Position numbers and translations under genes: made by a program. DNA of 64,000 nt from Bacteroides thetaiotaomicron VPI-5482 (GTDB lineage Bacteria; Bacteroidota; Bacteroidia; Bacteroidales; Bacteroidaceae): assembly GCF_000011065.1 (NCBI RefSeq), contig NC_004663.1, forward strand, positions 5,022,001-5,086,000. The letters run 5' to 3'. Of this stretch, positions 35,054 through 43,532 are shown one piece after another. Below the pieces are notes generated by a model. It was given only the letters and a program-made list of their open reading frames with translations, searched no databases and was not told the origin of the DNA. The number at the start of each line of letters is the position of its first letter. Positions within the stretch are counted from its first letter, which is position 1.

Positions 35054-35906
35054 CTATTGCCAGCTTCACATTGCTGAGGCGGGTATATTTGGAACCGTAG
35101 CTTTCGAACAGGCGTGACACCCGCGCCGATGCTACATATATAATTTCTCCCGGGCGATATTCATGCTCTATTCCGGATAGAGTGCATGATACCGTACTGG
35201 GAGTTTTTGATGGGATGCTCATCGTCACCAGGTTGCCGCTGGCGTCGTTCAGAGTCAGTATCTGCTTGACGAAAAATTGCGGAGTCGTTCCGTATACTCT
35301 TGTTTTATACGGATCGTCTTCCAGGCGTACCCGCATGACTTTCAACTTTAAGTCCGTCAGCTTCTCGTTCACTTCTCCTAGATAGCGGCTTTTTCGGCGT
35401 ACCTCTTTGCTCTTCCGCAGCATCACGTCCAGATGTACCGAATGATATGCCTGCGCTATTTTGACGAAACGCTCCTGTTTGGGAATCTTCGGAGTAAACT
35501 TATAGGCGATCCAGCTTAGATAGGCAGGATCGACTTTGAGGATTTCGTGCAGGAAGTGTCCCCTGTATTTGCCGAAAAAGATGAGGTCGTCACCGTTGCT
35601 CTGCATTCTCTTCTCGTTGTAATCCATCAGGATGAGGCACCGTCGCGAATAATAAAACATGGTGCTTGCTATCCGCAGGGACTCGTTGATATCCGGAGAT
35701 AAATCGTGTATATAGAGAATCGATTGCTTTTCGGGCAGGGGAGAGTAGAGCCAAAGGGAATAGTTGGGCTTTCCCGGTCGGGGCAACACCACCAGATAAA
35801 CCCCTGCCTCTTTAAAGGAGGCTCTGCCTCGGTTGTATTCATTCAGTTTGGCATACAATAAGGCTTGCTCGCTTTCGGAAATTCCCGGTAATTTTGGATT
35901 AGCCAT
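35028..35906 (-). CDS. Uncharacterised protein with exodeoxyribonuclease X C-terminal-like segment
   Basis: 292 residues, no signal peptide. A segment at about residues 105-135, DLIFFGKYRGHFLHEILKVD then PAYLSWIAYKF, matches the short FGKYKG...YLxWL module found at the C terminus of ExoX-like nucleases. The remainder has a basic helical stretch (MLRKSKEVRRKSRYLGEVNE) and a beta-rich C terminus. No nuclease active site is seen. It has its own promoter with -7 TATATTTG on the minus strand (35932-35939) and ends inside the metallophosphatase coding sequence. Confidence 0.65.
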   Translation of the reverse strand: MANPKLPGISESEQALLYAKLNEYNRGRASFKEAGVYLVVLPRPGKPNYSLWLYSPLPEKQSILYIHDLSPDINESLRIASTMFYYSRRCLILMDYNEKRMQSNGDDLIFFGKYRGHFLHEILKVDPAYLSWIAYKFTPKIPKQERFVKIAQAYHSVHLDVMLRKSKEVRRKSRYLGEVNEKLTDLKLKVMRVRLEDDPYKTRVYGTTPQFFVKQILTLNDASGNLVTMSIPSKTPSTVSCTLSGIEHEYRPGEIIYVASARVSRLFESYGSKYTRLSNVKLAIVNAWSSRL

Positions 35907-35931
35907 AATTGTTCTCGCTTTTGGTATAATT

Positions 35932-35963
35932 CAAATATACTGATTTTCTTTCAGAAAAGCAAG
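35932..35963 (-). promoter_or_regulatory. Promoter of the ExoX-C-like gene
   Basis: TATATTTG on the minus strand (35932-35939), 20-bp spacer, CTTG (35960-35963), about 25 bp before the ATG. Confidence 0.7.
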
Positions 35964-36353
35964 CCTTGGCGGGAGTTTCTTCGAATAAAGCCTGTTGGTG
36001 AAGTTAACTCGTTTCCGATTCAGATTTGAATCAACCGCTGATTCGCATTAATAGCTAATAAAGCGAAAATAAAAATTAAGTCCGAAGATTATTCTTCTCA
36101 TAACATCATAAGGTGTTCAGATCAATGACACAAAAAGAGAAAGGTAGTATTGTAGCAATAATTCATCGATTTACCTAGAAAATAAAGAATCTTTCAAAAT
36201 CAGCACCCACATCTATACGAAAGACTTTGACTAATTATGCGGTAACAGCCAATCATTTATTAATAAATTCTTTCATCGTTTATTATAAACGTCCTCCAAG
36301 TTTATTATAAACTCTAATTTCGTTATTCCTGCAATAAACATCCATTTTAAGCA
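35964..36353. other. Non-coding stretch with three spaced AT-rich palindromes
   Basis: No credible gene. The notable content is three palindromes at 36255-36268, 36277-36291 and 36299-36313. The rest is AT-rich without repeats that I can recognise. Confidence 0.6.
36255..36313. repeat. Three AT-rich palindromes at about 22-bp spacing
   Basis: ATTTATTAATAAAT (36255-36268), CGTTTATTATAAACG (36277-36291) and AGTTTATTATAAACT (36299-36313) have centres at 36261.5, 36284 and 36306. The outer pair of the last two differs but stays complementary (C-G versus A-T), which suggests selection for symmetry. Confidence 0.65.
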
Positions 36354-36521
36354 ACAAAAAGGGCTGCAATTCCCATAAGGAATCGCAGCCCTTAGCTTGT
36401 ATCAGACTATCCAACAAGCATTACCCGGAGTGGGAATGCCTGCAATCTGTTATTATATAATACTTATTATTGCTCATTTTTCGTCTATATTATCAATGTT
36501 ATTGAATTTGCTTCCGGTTTA
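36354..36521 (-). ncRNA. Predicted small RNA, about 168 nt
   Basis: A promoter on the minus strand (36528-36559) would start a transcript near 36521. The RNA has a single-stranded, A-rich 5' half, then a hairpin GCATT-CCC/GGG-AATGC (36418-36439), a weaker CTTGT/ACAAG hairpin (36396-36418) and a strong terminator ending in T residues near 36356. No ORF of note is present on this strand. It may correspond to a known Bacteroides sRNA, but I cannot tell which. It is divergent from mnmA. Confidence 0.65.
36356..36393 (-). terminator. Terminator of the predicted small RNA
   Basis: Arms 36359-36373 and 36379-36393 form a 15-bp stem with one mismatch and a five-base loop. On the minus strand it is followed by five T residues (complement of 36356-36360). 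Confidence 0.85.
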
Positions 36522-36527
36522 CACTTA

Positions 36528-36559
36528 CAAAGATACAACATTAAAAGCGGTTTGTCAAG
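36528..36559 (-). promoter_or_regulatory. Promoter of the predicted small RNA
   Basis: A perfect -7 TATCTTTG on the minus strand (36528-36535), 20-bp spacer and CTTG (36556-36559, one mismatch to TTTG). Confidence 0.75.
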
Positions 36560-36752
36560 TCCTCCATGCTTCTTTCATACATCTGATTACAAATCATACG
36601 GATTTGCGCCGAATGATAGTCAGTAGTATCTTGAATCATTTTTAAACCGTTTTGAATAATTAAAGAGAGAGTAGGAAATGATTGTCTGATGATGGCAATG
36701 GGGCTGTTGCCTGTTCATTCATTAGGGGACACAAACTTTTCATTTCCTTTTT

Positions 36753-36784
36753 TATGGCTGTCTGACTATAATCTTGTACTTTTG
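36753..36784 (+). promoter_or_regulatory. mnmA promoter
   Basis: TACTTTTG at 36777-36784 is a perfect -7 element; a weak -33 (TATG, 36753-36756) lies 20 bp upstream. It is 27 bp before the ATG. Confidence 0.65.
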
Positions 36785-36810
36785 TATTCTTCTAATGATT
36801 GGAAATTCGG

Positions 36811-37899
36811 ATGAAAGAACGAAATAAAAGAGTATTGGTTGGCATGAGTGGCGGTATAGACAGTACCGCTACCTGTCTGATGCTACAAGAGCAGGGATAT
36901 GAAATAGTAGGAGTCACGATGCGTGTTTGGGGAGACGAGCCTCAGGATGCCCGCGAACTGGCTGCACGAATGGGAATTGAACATTATGTGGCTGACGAGC
37001 GTATACCTTTTAAGGAGACCATCGTGAAGAACTTTATCGATGAGTACAAGCAAGGACGTACCCCGAATCCGTGCGTGATGTGCAACCCCTTATTTAAATT
37101 CCGTGTACTGGCGGAATGGGCCGACAAGCTGGACTGCGCCTACATTGCGACCGGACATTACTCCCGGCTGGAAGAGCGGAGCGGGCACATCTATATTGTA
37201 GCGGGAGATGATGATAAAAAAGATCAGTCCTACTTCCTATGGCGGCTGGGGCAGGATATACTGAAGCGGTGTATCTTCCCGTTGGGCGACTATACGAAAA
37301 TAAAGGTGCGTGAGTACTTGGCGGAGAAAGGATATGAAGCTAAGTCTAAGGAAGGCGAAAGTATGGAAGTCTGTTTCATTCAGGGAGATTACCGTGATTT
37401 TCTGCGCGAGCAATGTCCGGAACTGGATACGGAGATCGGTCCGGGATGGTTTGTCAACTCCGAAGGAGTGAAGTTGGGACAGCATAAGGGAGCACCTTAT
37501 TATACCATCGGTCAGCGGAAAGGACTGGAAATTGCCTTGGGCAAGCCCGCTTATGTGCTGAAAATCAACCCGCAGAAGAATACAGTGATGCTGGGAGATG
37601 CCGAACAACTGCAGACGGAATATATGCTGGCGGAACAAGACCGGATAGTAGATGAGCAAGAACTGTTCTCATGCGAGAATCTTGCGGTGAGAATCCGTTA
37701 TCGCAGCCGCCCGATACCTTGTCGGGTGAAACGTCTCGAAGACGGACGCTTGTTGGTGCGCTTTCGTGAGACGGCTTCGGCTGTTGCCCCCGGTCAGTCT
37801 GCCGTGTTCTACGATGGACGGCGGGTACTTGGCGGTGCGTTTATCGCTTCGCAGCGGGGGATCGGACTGGTGATCATAGAGAATAAAGACAAATTGTAG
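36811..37899 (+). CDS. mnmA: tRNA-specific 2-thiouridylase MnmA
   Basis: 362 residues from ATG 36811; the frame also has a TTG at 36799, just downstream of the -7 box, which is less likely. It uses ATP and a sulfur carrier to form 2-thiouridine at wobble U34 of Lys, Glu and Gln tRNAs. The PP-loop is [14 protein letters not shown] (about residue 7). The two catalytic cysteines are in [14 protein letters not shown] and [12 protein letters not shown], and [10 protein letters not shown] is typical. Bacteroides often carry two MnmA paralogues; only one is in this window. Confidence 0.94.
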
Positions 37900-37923
37900 A
37901 ATAAAATAAATAGAGAGATTTAG

Positions 37924-39279
37924 ATGAAAAGATTAGTATTAGCGGCATTGATCCTGACTACAGCGGTGGGAGCATCTGCTCAATTTACCTCTACCGATAC
38001 CTTGAAATATCGGATCAGCCTCACAGATAAGGCTGCAACCACTTATTCCATCCAGCAACCGGAGGAGTTCCTTTCCAGAAAATCCATCGACCGCAGGTTG
38101 AGACAGAAGCTGGCTATCGACTCTACCGACTTGCCGGTATGCAAGAAGTATGTAGATGCCATACGAAAGAAAGGCGTCCATGTGCTTGTCACCGGAAAAT
38201 GGGATAATTTCGTTACAGTCTCCTGCAATGACAGTATGCTGATCGATGAAATAGCCAAACTGCCTTTTGTCCGTTCCACCGAGAAAGTGTGGCAGGGAAA
38301 AGTGTCGGCAGTTACCAAAAGAGATTCGCTGATCAATGATCCGCAGCGTTCGGACAGCCTGTATGGGCCCGCTATCACTCAGATTGAAATGAGCCGAGCC
38401 AACCTTCTCCACGATGCCGGATTCAAGGGACAGGGCATGACGATTGCCGTTATCGACGCCGGATTTCATAATGCGGACAGAATCGAAGCGATGAAGAATA
38501 TCCGCATACTCGGGACACGCGACTTTGTGAACCCCGAAGCGGACATCTATGCCGAAAGCAACCACGGTATGTCAGTACTGTCTTGTATGGCAATGAATCA
38601 GCCGAATGTCATGGTCGGCACCGCACCGGAAGCCTCCTACTGGTTGCTTCGCAGTGAGGATGAGGCTTCCGAGCATTTGGTAGAGCAGGATTACTGGGCG
38701 GCAGCCATCGAATTTGCCGATAGTGTGGGCGTGGATGTTGTGAATACCTCACTGGGTTATTATACCTTTGACGACCCGACCAAGAACTATCGTTACCGTG
38801 ACCTGAACGGACACTATGCACTGATGTCAAGGGAGGCTTCGAAGGCGGCAGATAAGGGTATGGTCCTCGTTTGCAGTGCCGGTAACTCTGGCAGCGGCTC
38901 ATGGAAGAAAATCACTCCTCCGGGCGATGCCGAGAATGTACTGACTGTGGGTGCTATTGATAAGAAGAAGTTACTGGCCCCGTTCTCTTCTGTCGGCAAT
39001 ACTGCCGACGGACGTGTGAAACCGGATGTCGTAGCAGTCGGCCTCAAGGCGGATATAGTGGGCACAGACGGTAATCTTCGTCTGGCCAACGGAACCTCTT
39101 TCTCTTCTCCTATCATGTGCGGAATGGTAGCTTGCCTGTGGCAGGCCTGCCCGAGGTTGACCGCCAAAGAAGTGATCGAACTGGTGCGCAGCGTAGGCGA
39201 CAGATCCGATTTTCCGGACAACATCTACGGTTATGGCATTCCGGATCTCTGGAAAGCATACCAAATGAGCAAAGAATAA
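37924..39279 (+). CDS. Secreted S8 family serine peptidase (subtilase)
   Basis: 451 residues with a signal peptide (MKRLVLAALILTTAVGASA, then Q). The catalytic triad is intact: Asp178 in IAVIDAGFH, His214 in ESNHGMSV and Ser392 in ANGTSFSSP, with oxyanion Asn in SAGNSG. Residues 20-150 form a propeptide-like region. Bacteroidetes subtilases of this type act in the periplasm or outside the cell. No C-terminal secretion domain is seen, so the type IX route is not indicated. It follows mnmA by 24 bp. Confidence 0.94.
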   Translation: MKRLVLAALILTTAVGASAQFTSTDTLKYRISLTDKAATTYSIQQPEEFLSRKSIDRRLRQKLAIDSTDLPVCKKYVDAIRKKGVHVLVTGKWDNFVTVSCNDSMLIDEIAKLPFVRSTEKVWQGKVSAVTKRDSLINDPQRSDSLYGPAITQIEMSRANLLHDAGFKGQGMTIAVIDAGFHNADRIEAMKNIRILGTRDFVNPEADIYAESNHGMSVLSCMAMNQPNVMVGTAPEASYWLLRSEDEASEHLVEQDYWAAAIEFADSVGVDVVNTSLGYYTFDDPTKNYRYRDLNGHYALMSREASKAADKGMVLVCSAGNSGSGSWKKITPPGDAENVLTVGAIDKKKLLAPFSSVGNTADGRVKPDVVAVGLKADIVGTDGNLRLANGTSFSSPIMCGMVACLWQACPRLTAKEVIELVRSVGDRSDFPDNIYGYGIPDLWKAYQMSKE

Positions 39280-39362
39280 CGAACGGTCCGCTATTCTTCG
39301 TTGTTAGGCTATATCAAATTCGCATCTCATTATAGAAATGTGTCATTCATTTATCGTTAATT

Positions 39363-40622
39363 ATGCCTATGGATTCTCTTTCCCTACTAGAGCTAAACGC
39401 GCTTGTCCGGCGAAGTCTGGAGCAATGCCTGCCCGATGAATATTGGATACAGGCAGAACTGAGCGATGTCCGTTCCAACACTACCGGACACTGCTATCTG
39501 GAGTTTGTGCAGAAAGACCCGCGCAGCAACAATCTCGTAGCCAAGGCACGGGGTATGATCTGGAGTAATATCTACCGCTTGCTGAAACCTTACTTTGAGG
39601 AAACTACTGGACAGTTATTTGCTTCCGGCATCAAAGTCCTGGTGAAAGTAACAGTCCAGTTTCACGAACTCTACGGTTACAGTCTGACTGTTCTCGATAT
39701 CGACCCTGCCTATACGCTGGGCGATATGGCCCGCCGCCGTCGTGAGATACTCATGCAACTCGAAGAAGAAGGAGTACTGACTTTGAATAAAGAATTGGAA
39801 ATGCCGGTTCTTCCTCAACGTATAGCGGTCATTTCCTCTGCCACCGCAGCCGGATACGGAGATTTCTGTCATCAGTTGCAGCACAATTCTGGCGGATTCT
39901 TTTTCTATACCGAACTGTTTCCGGCGTTGATGCAGGGCAATCAGGTGGAAGAGTCCGTATTGGCTGCATTGGATCGCATCAATGACCGGGTGAACGAGTT
40001 TGATGTAGTGGTTATCATACGAGGCGGAGGGGCGACTTCGGATTTATCCGGTTTTGATACGTACCTCTTGGCGGCCGCTTGTGCCCAGTTCCCGTTGCCC
40101 GTCATCACCGGTATCGGTCACGAGCGGGACGATACGGTGCTCGACTCTGTGGCACATACCCGGGTGAAGACTCCGACGGCTGCTGCCGAACTTCTGATTC
40201 ACCGGATCACCGAATCGGCAGATCATCTGGAAGAGTTATCCGCCCGTCTGCAACAAGGGGCGTATGCCCTGCTCGAACAGGAAGGACGGAGGCTGGAAAT
40301 GATTCAGACCCGCATCCCGAACCTTGTTCACCGAAAACTTACAGATGCCCGCTTTGCCTTGCTGGCAGCCGGAAAAGACTTGGCGCAAGCCACTCAGACC
40401 CTGTTGTCCCGTCATCGTCACCGACTGGAACTTTTGCGGCAACGTGTGGCGGATGCTTCTCCCGACAAACTGCTGAGTCGTGGATATAGCATCACGCTGA
40501 AAGACGGAAAAGCGGTCACGGATGCCGCTTCGCTGAACCCCGGAGACCAGTTAGTGACCCGTCTGGCTAAGGGAAGTTTCACTTCCGAAGTCCGGCTCGA
40601 TGAGCATTATTATTCATCTTAA
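39363..40622 (+). CDS. xseA: Exodeoxyribonuclease VII large subunit
   Basis: 419 residues. An N-terminal OB-fold (LNALVRRSLEQCLPDEYWIQ then AELSDVRSNTTGHCYLEF) precedes the catalytic domain with RIAVISSATAAGYGDF, VVIIRGGGATSDLSGFD (about 222-238) and ITGIGHERDDTVLD. A long helical region follows (about 290-390) for binding small subunits. It degrades single-stranded DNA from either end to short oligonucleotides. xseB follows 11 bp later. Confidence 0.96.
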   Translation: MPMDSLSLLELNALVRRSLEQCLPDEYWIQAELSDVRSNTTGHCYLEFVQKDPRSNNLVAKARGMIWSNIYRLLKPYFEETTGQLFASGIKVLVKVTVQFHELYGYSLTVLDIDPAYTLGDMARRRREILMQLEEEGVLTLNKELEMPVLPQRIAVISSATAAGYGDFCHQLQHNSGGFFFYTELFPALMQGNQVEESVLAALDRINDRVNEFDVVVIIRGGGATSDLSGFDTYLLAAACAQFPLPVITGIGHERDDTVLDSVAHTRVKTPTAAAELLIHRITESADHLEELSARLQQGAYALLEQEGRRLEMIQTRIPNLVHRKLTDARFALLAAGKDLAQATQTLLSRHRHRLELLRQRVADASPDKLLSRGYSITLKDGKAVTDAASLNPGDQLVTRLAKGSFTSEVRLDEHYYSS

Positions 40623-40633
40623 ATACAATAAAT

Positions 40634-40840
40634 ATGGCAGCTAAAAAAGAAACATACTCTCAGGCAATGGAGCGTCTTGAGAAGATAGTCCGTCAGATAG
40701 ACAACAACGAACTGGATATCGACACTTTGAGCGAAAAAATAAAAGAAGCCAATGAAATTATTGCCTTTTGCACCGAGAAACTGACAAAAGCGGATCGGGA
40801 AGTCGAAAAATTGTTGCAAGAAAGGCGGCAGTCTGAATAA
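40634..40840 (+). CDS. xseB: Exodeoxyribonuclease VII small subunit
   Basis: 68 residues, the normal size. Its pattern of two helices, YSQAMERLEKIVRQIDNNEL then IKEANEIIAFCTEKLTKADREV, is the XseB signature. It binds the helical arm of the large subunit encoded just upstream. Confidence 0.94.
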   Translation: MAAKKETYSQAMERLEKIVRQIDNNELDIDTLSEKIKEANEIIAFCTEKLTKADREVEKLLQERRQSE

Positions 40841-40891
40841 TAAAAGTTATTTTTGCGAATCAAAGCGTAAAATAAACTAATACATAACGAT

Positions 40892-41911
40892 ATGAAAGAA
40901 ATAGACTGGGCGAATCTGTCGTTCGGATACATGAAGACAGATTACAATGTGAGAATCAATTTCCGTAACGGCGCATGGGGCGAACTGGAAGTCAGCAGTG
41001 ATGAACATCTCAATCTGCACATGGCAGCTACTTGTCTGCACTATGGTCAGGAAGCTTTTGAAGGTTTGAAGGCTTTCCGCGGCAAAGACGGTAAAGTACG
41101 TATCTTCCGTCTGGAAGAAAATGCGGCACGTCTGCAATCTACTTGTCAGGGCATTCTGATGGCCGAACTGCCGACCGAACGTTTCAAGGAAGCGATTCTG
41201 AAAGTTGTAAAGCTGAACGAACGTTTCATTCCGCCTTATGAAACCGGTGCTTCTCTATACATTCGTCCGTTACTGATCGGAACAAGTGCCCAGGTAGGCG
41301 TACATCCTGCCGAAGAATATATGTTCGTGGTATTTGTAACTCCGGTAGGGCCTTACTTCAAAGGTGGTTTCTCTACCAATCCGTATGTGATTATCCGCGA
41401 GTTCGACCGTGCCGCTCCTCATGGAACTGGTATCTACAAGGTAGGCGGTAACTATGCGGCCAGTCTGCGTGCCAACAAGAAAGCGCACGATCTGGGCTAT
41501 TCCTGCGAGTTCTATCTGGATGCAAAAGAAAAGAAATATATCGACGAGTGCGGCGCAGCCAACTTCTTCGGAATTAAAGATAATACGTACATTACTCCGA
41601 AGTCATCTTCTATCCTGCCTTCGATCACCAACAAGAGTCTGATGCAGCTGGCAGAAGACATGGGCATCAAGGTAGAACGACGCCCGATACCGGAAGAAGA
41701 ACTGGAAACGTTCGAAGAAGCGGGTGCTTGCGGTACAGCTGCGGTAATCAGTCCGATTCAGCGTATCGATGACCTGGAGAACGGAAAATCATACGTTATC
41801 TCTAAAGACGGCAAGCCGGGACCGATCTGCACGAAACTGTATAATAAGTTGCGTGGCATTCAGTACGGTGACGAACCGGATACACATGGTTGGGTGACGA
41901 TTGTAGAATAA
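40892..41911 (+). CDS. ilvE: Branched-chain amino acid aminotransferase
   Basis: 339 residues, class IV PLP aminotransferase. It interconverts Leu, Ile and Val with their 2-oxo acids using 2-oxoglutarate. Lys183 in GTGIYKVGGNYAAS is the expected PLP-binding lysine. HYGQEAFEGLKAFRG (about residue 50), PLLIGTSAQVGV and DECGAANFFGIKD are family motifs. A TATTTTTG box at 40848-40855 may be its -7 element, although a -33 partner is not clear. Confidence 0.95.
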   Translation: MKEIDWANLSFGYMKTDYNVRINFRNGAWGELEVSSDEHLNLHMAATCLHYGQEAFEGLKAFRGKDGKVRIFRLEENAARLQSTCQGILMAELPTERFKEAILKVVKLNERFIPPYETGASLYIRPLLIGTSAQVGVHPAEEYMFVVFVTPVGPYFKGGFSTNPYVIIREFDRAAPHGTGIYKVGGNYAASLRANKKAHDLGYSCEFYLDAKEKKYIDECGAANFFGIKDNTYITPKSSSILPSITNKSLMQLAEDMGIKVERRPIPEEELETFEEAGACGTAAVISPIQRIDDLENGKSYVISKDGKPGPICTKLYNKLRGIQYGDEPDTHGWVTIVE

Positions 41912-41951
41912 TTGATCTTTAAGTATAATCTCTTTTAATTGCGTAATTACT

Positions 41952-42575
41952 ATGTTAAAACAAAATTCAGAGTTGCGTGCTCAGGCACGTGAAGCCCTTC
42001 GGGGTAAGTGGCCTATGGCAGCCGTTGCTGCTCTTATTTATTCGGCTATCGCCGGTGGTTTGTCTTCCATTCCTTTTATTGGATGGATCGGTTCTTTGTT
42101 GGTCGGACTGCCTGTTGCATACGGTTTTGCTATTTTGATGCTGGCTGTATTCAGAGGAGCGGAAGAAGTTGATTTGGGAGTGCTGTTTGCTGGATTTCAG
42201 GAATATAGTCGTATCTTGACTACTAAACTGCTGCAGGCTGTTTATACTTTCCTGTGGTCATTACTGTTGCTGATTCCGGGTATCATTAAGCATTATTCTT
42301 ATGCGATGACGGACTATATTCTGAAAGACGAACCTGAATTGTGTAACAATGCTGCCATTGAAAGAAGTATGGCAATGATGGAAGGCAACAAGATGAAATT
42401 GTTCCTGCTTGATTTGAGCTTCATCGGTTGGGCTATCCTTTGCCTCTTTACTTTCGGTATCGGATTCTTCGTTTTGCAACCCTACGTGCAAGTATCTCAC
42501 GCTGCTTTCTATGAAGATTTGAAAGCTCAGCAAGGCGGTATTAATATCAATGTAGAAGTAACTGTAGAAAGCTAA
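41952..42575 (+). CDS. DUF975 membrane protein
   Basis: 207 residues. The start, QNSELRAQAREALRGKWPMA, is the DUF975 opening, followed by four or five membrane segments (about 22-45, 47-70, 92-115, 145-175). SYAMTDYILKDEPELCNNAA with IERSMAMMEGNKMKLFLLDL is a conserved family segment. Members are integral inner-membrane proteins of unknown function. It ends at a hairpin that overlaps the trmB promoter. Confidence 0.88.
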   Translation: MLKQNSELRAQAREALRGKWPMAAVAALIYSAIAGGLSSIPFIGWIGSLLVGLPVAYGFAILMLAVFRGAEEVDLGVLFAGFQEYSRILTTKLLQAVYTFLWSLLLLIPGIIKHYSYAMTDYILKDEPELCNNAAIERSMAMMEGNKMKLFLLDLSFIGWAILCLFTFGIGFFVLQPYVQVSHAAFYEDLKAQQGGININVEVTVES

Positions 42576-42600
42576 TAAGCGAATAAATATCATTCTATAG

Positions 42601-42637
42601 AATGGAGTACGGAGCAATCTGTACTCCATTTATTTTT
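42601..42637 (+). terminator. Terminator after the DUF975 gene
   Basis: A 10-bp perfect stem (42601-42610 with 42621-42630) with a ten-base loop is followed by TATTTTT. The T-run overlaps the -33 element of the trmB promoter. Confidence 0.85.
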
Positions 42638-42666
42638 GTAGTTTACGCCAAAAGTAAGTACCTTTG
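42635..42666 (+). promoter_or_regulatory. trmB promoter
   Basis: TTTG (42635-42638), 20-bp spacer and TACCTTTG (42659-42666); the start codon is 20 bp downstream. Confidence 0.85.
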
Positions 42667-42685
42667 CGTTCTAATCAGTAATGAG

Positions 42686-43444
42686 ATGGGAAAGAATAAA
42701 TTAGAGAAGTTTGCCGATATGGCGAGTTACCCGCACGTGTTCGAATATCCTTATTCGGCGGTGGATAATGTGCCTTTTGACATGAAGGGAAAATGGCATC
42801 AGGAGTTTTTCGGAAATGATCATCCGATTGTGCTCGAACTGGGCTGCGGACGGGGTGAATATACCGTCGGACTGGGCCGGATGTTTCCCGATAAGAACTT
42901 TATAGCAGTTGATATCAAAGGCTCCAGAATGTGGACAGGCGCCACGGAGTCCTTGCAGGCAGGAATGAAGAATGTCGCTTTCCTGCGTACAAATATCGAA
43001 ATCATCGAACGTTTTTTTGCAGCAGGTGAAGTCAGCGAAATCTGGCTGACCTTCTCCGATCCGCAGATGAAAAAGGCTACCAAGCGGCTGACCTCCACTT
43101 ACTTCATGGAGCGCTACCGTAAATTCCTGAAACCGGATGGAATCATCCATCTGAAAACCGACAGTAACTTTATGTTCACTTATACAAAGTACATGATAGA
43201 AGCCAATCAGCTTCCTGTCGAGTTTATCACCGAAGATTTGTATCATTCGGATTTGGTAGACGATATTCTGAGTATTAAGACTTATTATGAACAACAGTGG
43301 CTCGATCGTGGTTTAAATATCAAATATATCAAGTTCCGTCTTCCGCAAGAGGGAGTTTTGCAGGAACCGGATGTGGAAATTGAACTTGATCCGTACCGTA
43401 GCTACAACCGTAGCAAGCGGAGCGGACTGCAAACGAGCAAATGA
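42686..43444 (+). CDS. trmB: tRNA (guanine-N7-)-methyltransferase
   Basis: 252 residues from ATG 42686. The frame is open further upstream, but that part covers the terminator and promoter. It methylates G46 in the tRNA variable loop using SAM. The SAM-binding VLELGCGRGEYTVGL (about residue 50), VDIKGSRMW, and the TrmB-specific TFSDPQMKKA (usually FPDPWxKxRH) are present. The last motif differs from the usual form in a way that I believe is common in Bacteroidetes. Confidence 0.93.
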   Translation: MGKNKLEKFADMASYPHVFEYPYSAVDNVPFDMKGKWHQEFFGNDHPIVLELGCGRGEYTVGLGRMFPDKNFIAVDIKGSRMWTGATESLQAGMKNVAFLRTNIEIIERFFAAGEVSEIWLTFSDPQMKKATKRLTSTYFMERYRKFLKPDGIIHLKTDSNFMFTYTKYMIEANQLPVEFITEDLYHSDLVDDILSIKTYYEQQWLDRGLNIKYIKFRLPQEGVLQEPDVEIELDPYRSYNRSKRSGLQTSK

Positions 43445-43445
43445 T

Positions 43446-43487
43446 AAGTAATAAGTGACAAGTAATAAGTAACAAGTAATAATAGTA
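43446..43487 (+). repeat. Three 14-bp tandem repeats
   Basis: Units AAGTAATAAGTGAC, AAGTAATAAGTAAC and AAGTAATAATAGTA lie end to end from 43446 in the trmB-mrp gap. Such AT-rich repeats are common between Bacteroides genes; no function is apparent. Confidence 0.75.
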
Positions 43488-43532
43488 ATTGGGTGGAACT
43501 ATCAATTTTCCACTCTCAATTCTGAACTAATT

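Noticed and set aside
36397..36645. 82-codon plus-strand ORF before mnmA
   Set aside because: It overlaps the predicted small RNA and its promoter on the other strand, and has no homology features.
39363..40840. A phage or mobile element near xseAB
   Set aside because: No integrase, transposase, terminal repeats or composition change is visible here or elsewhere in the window.
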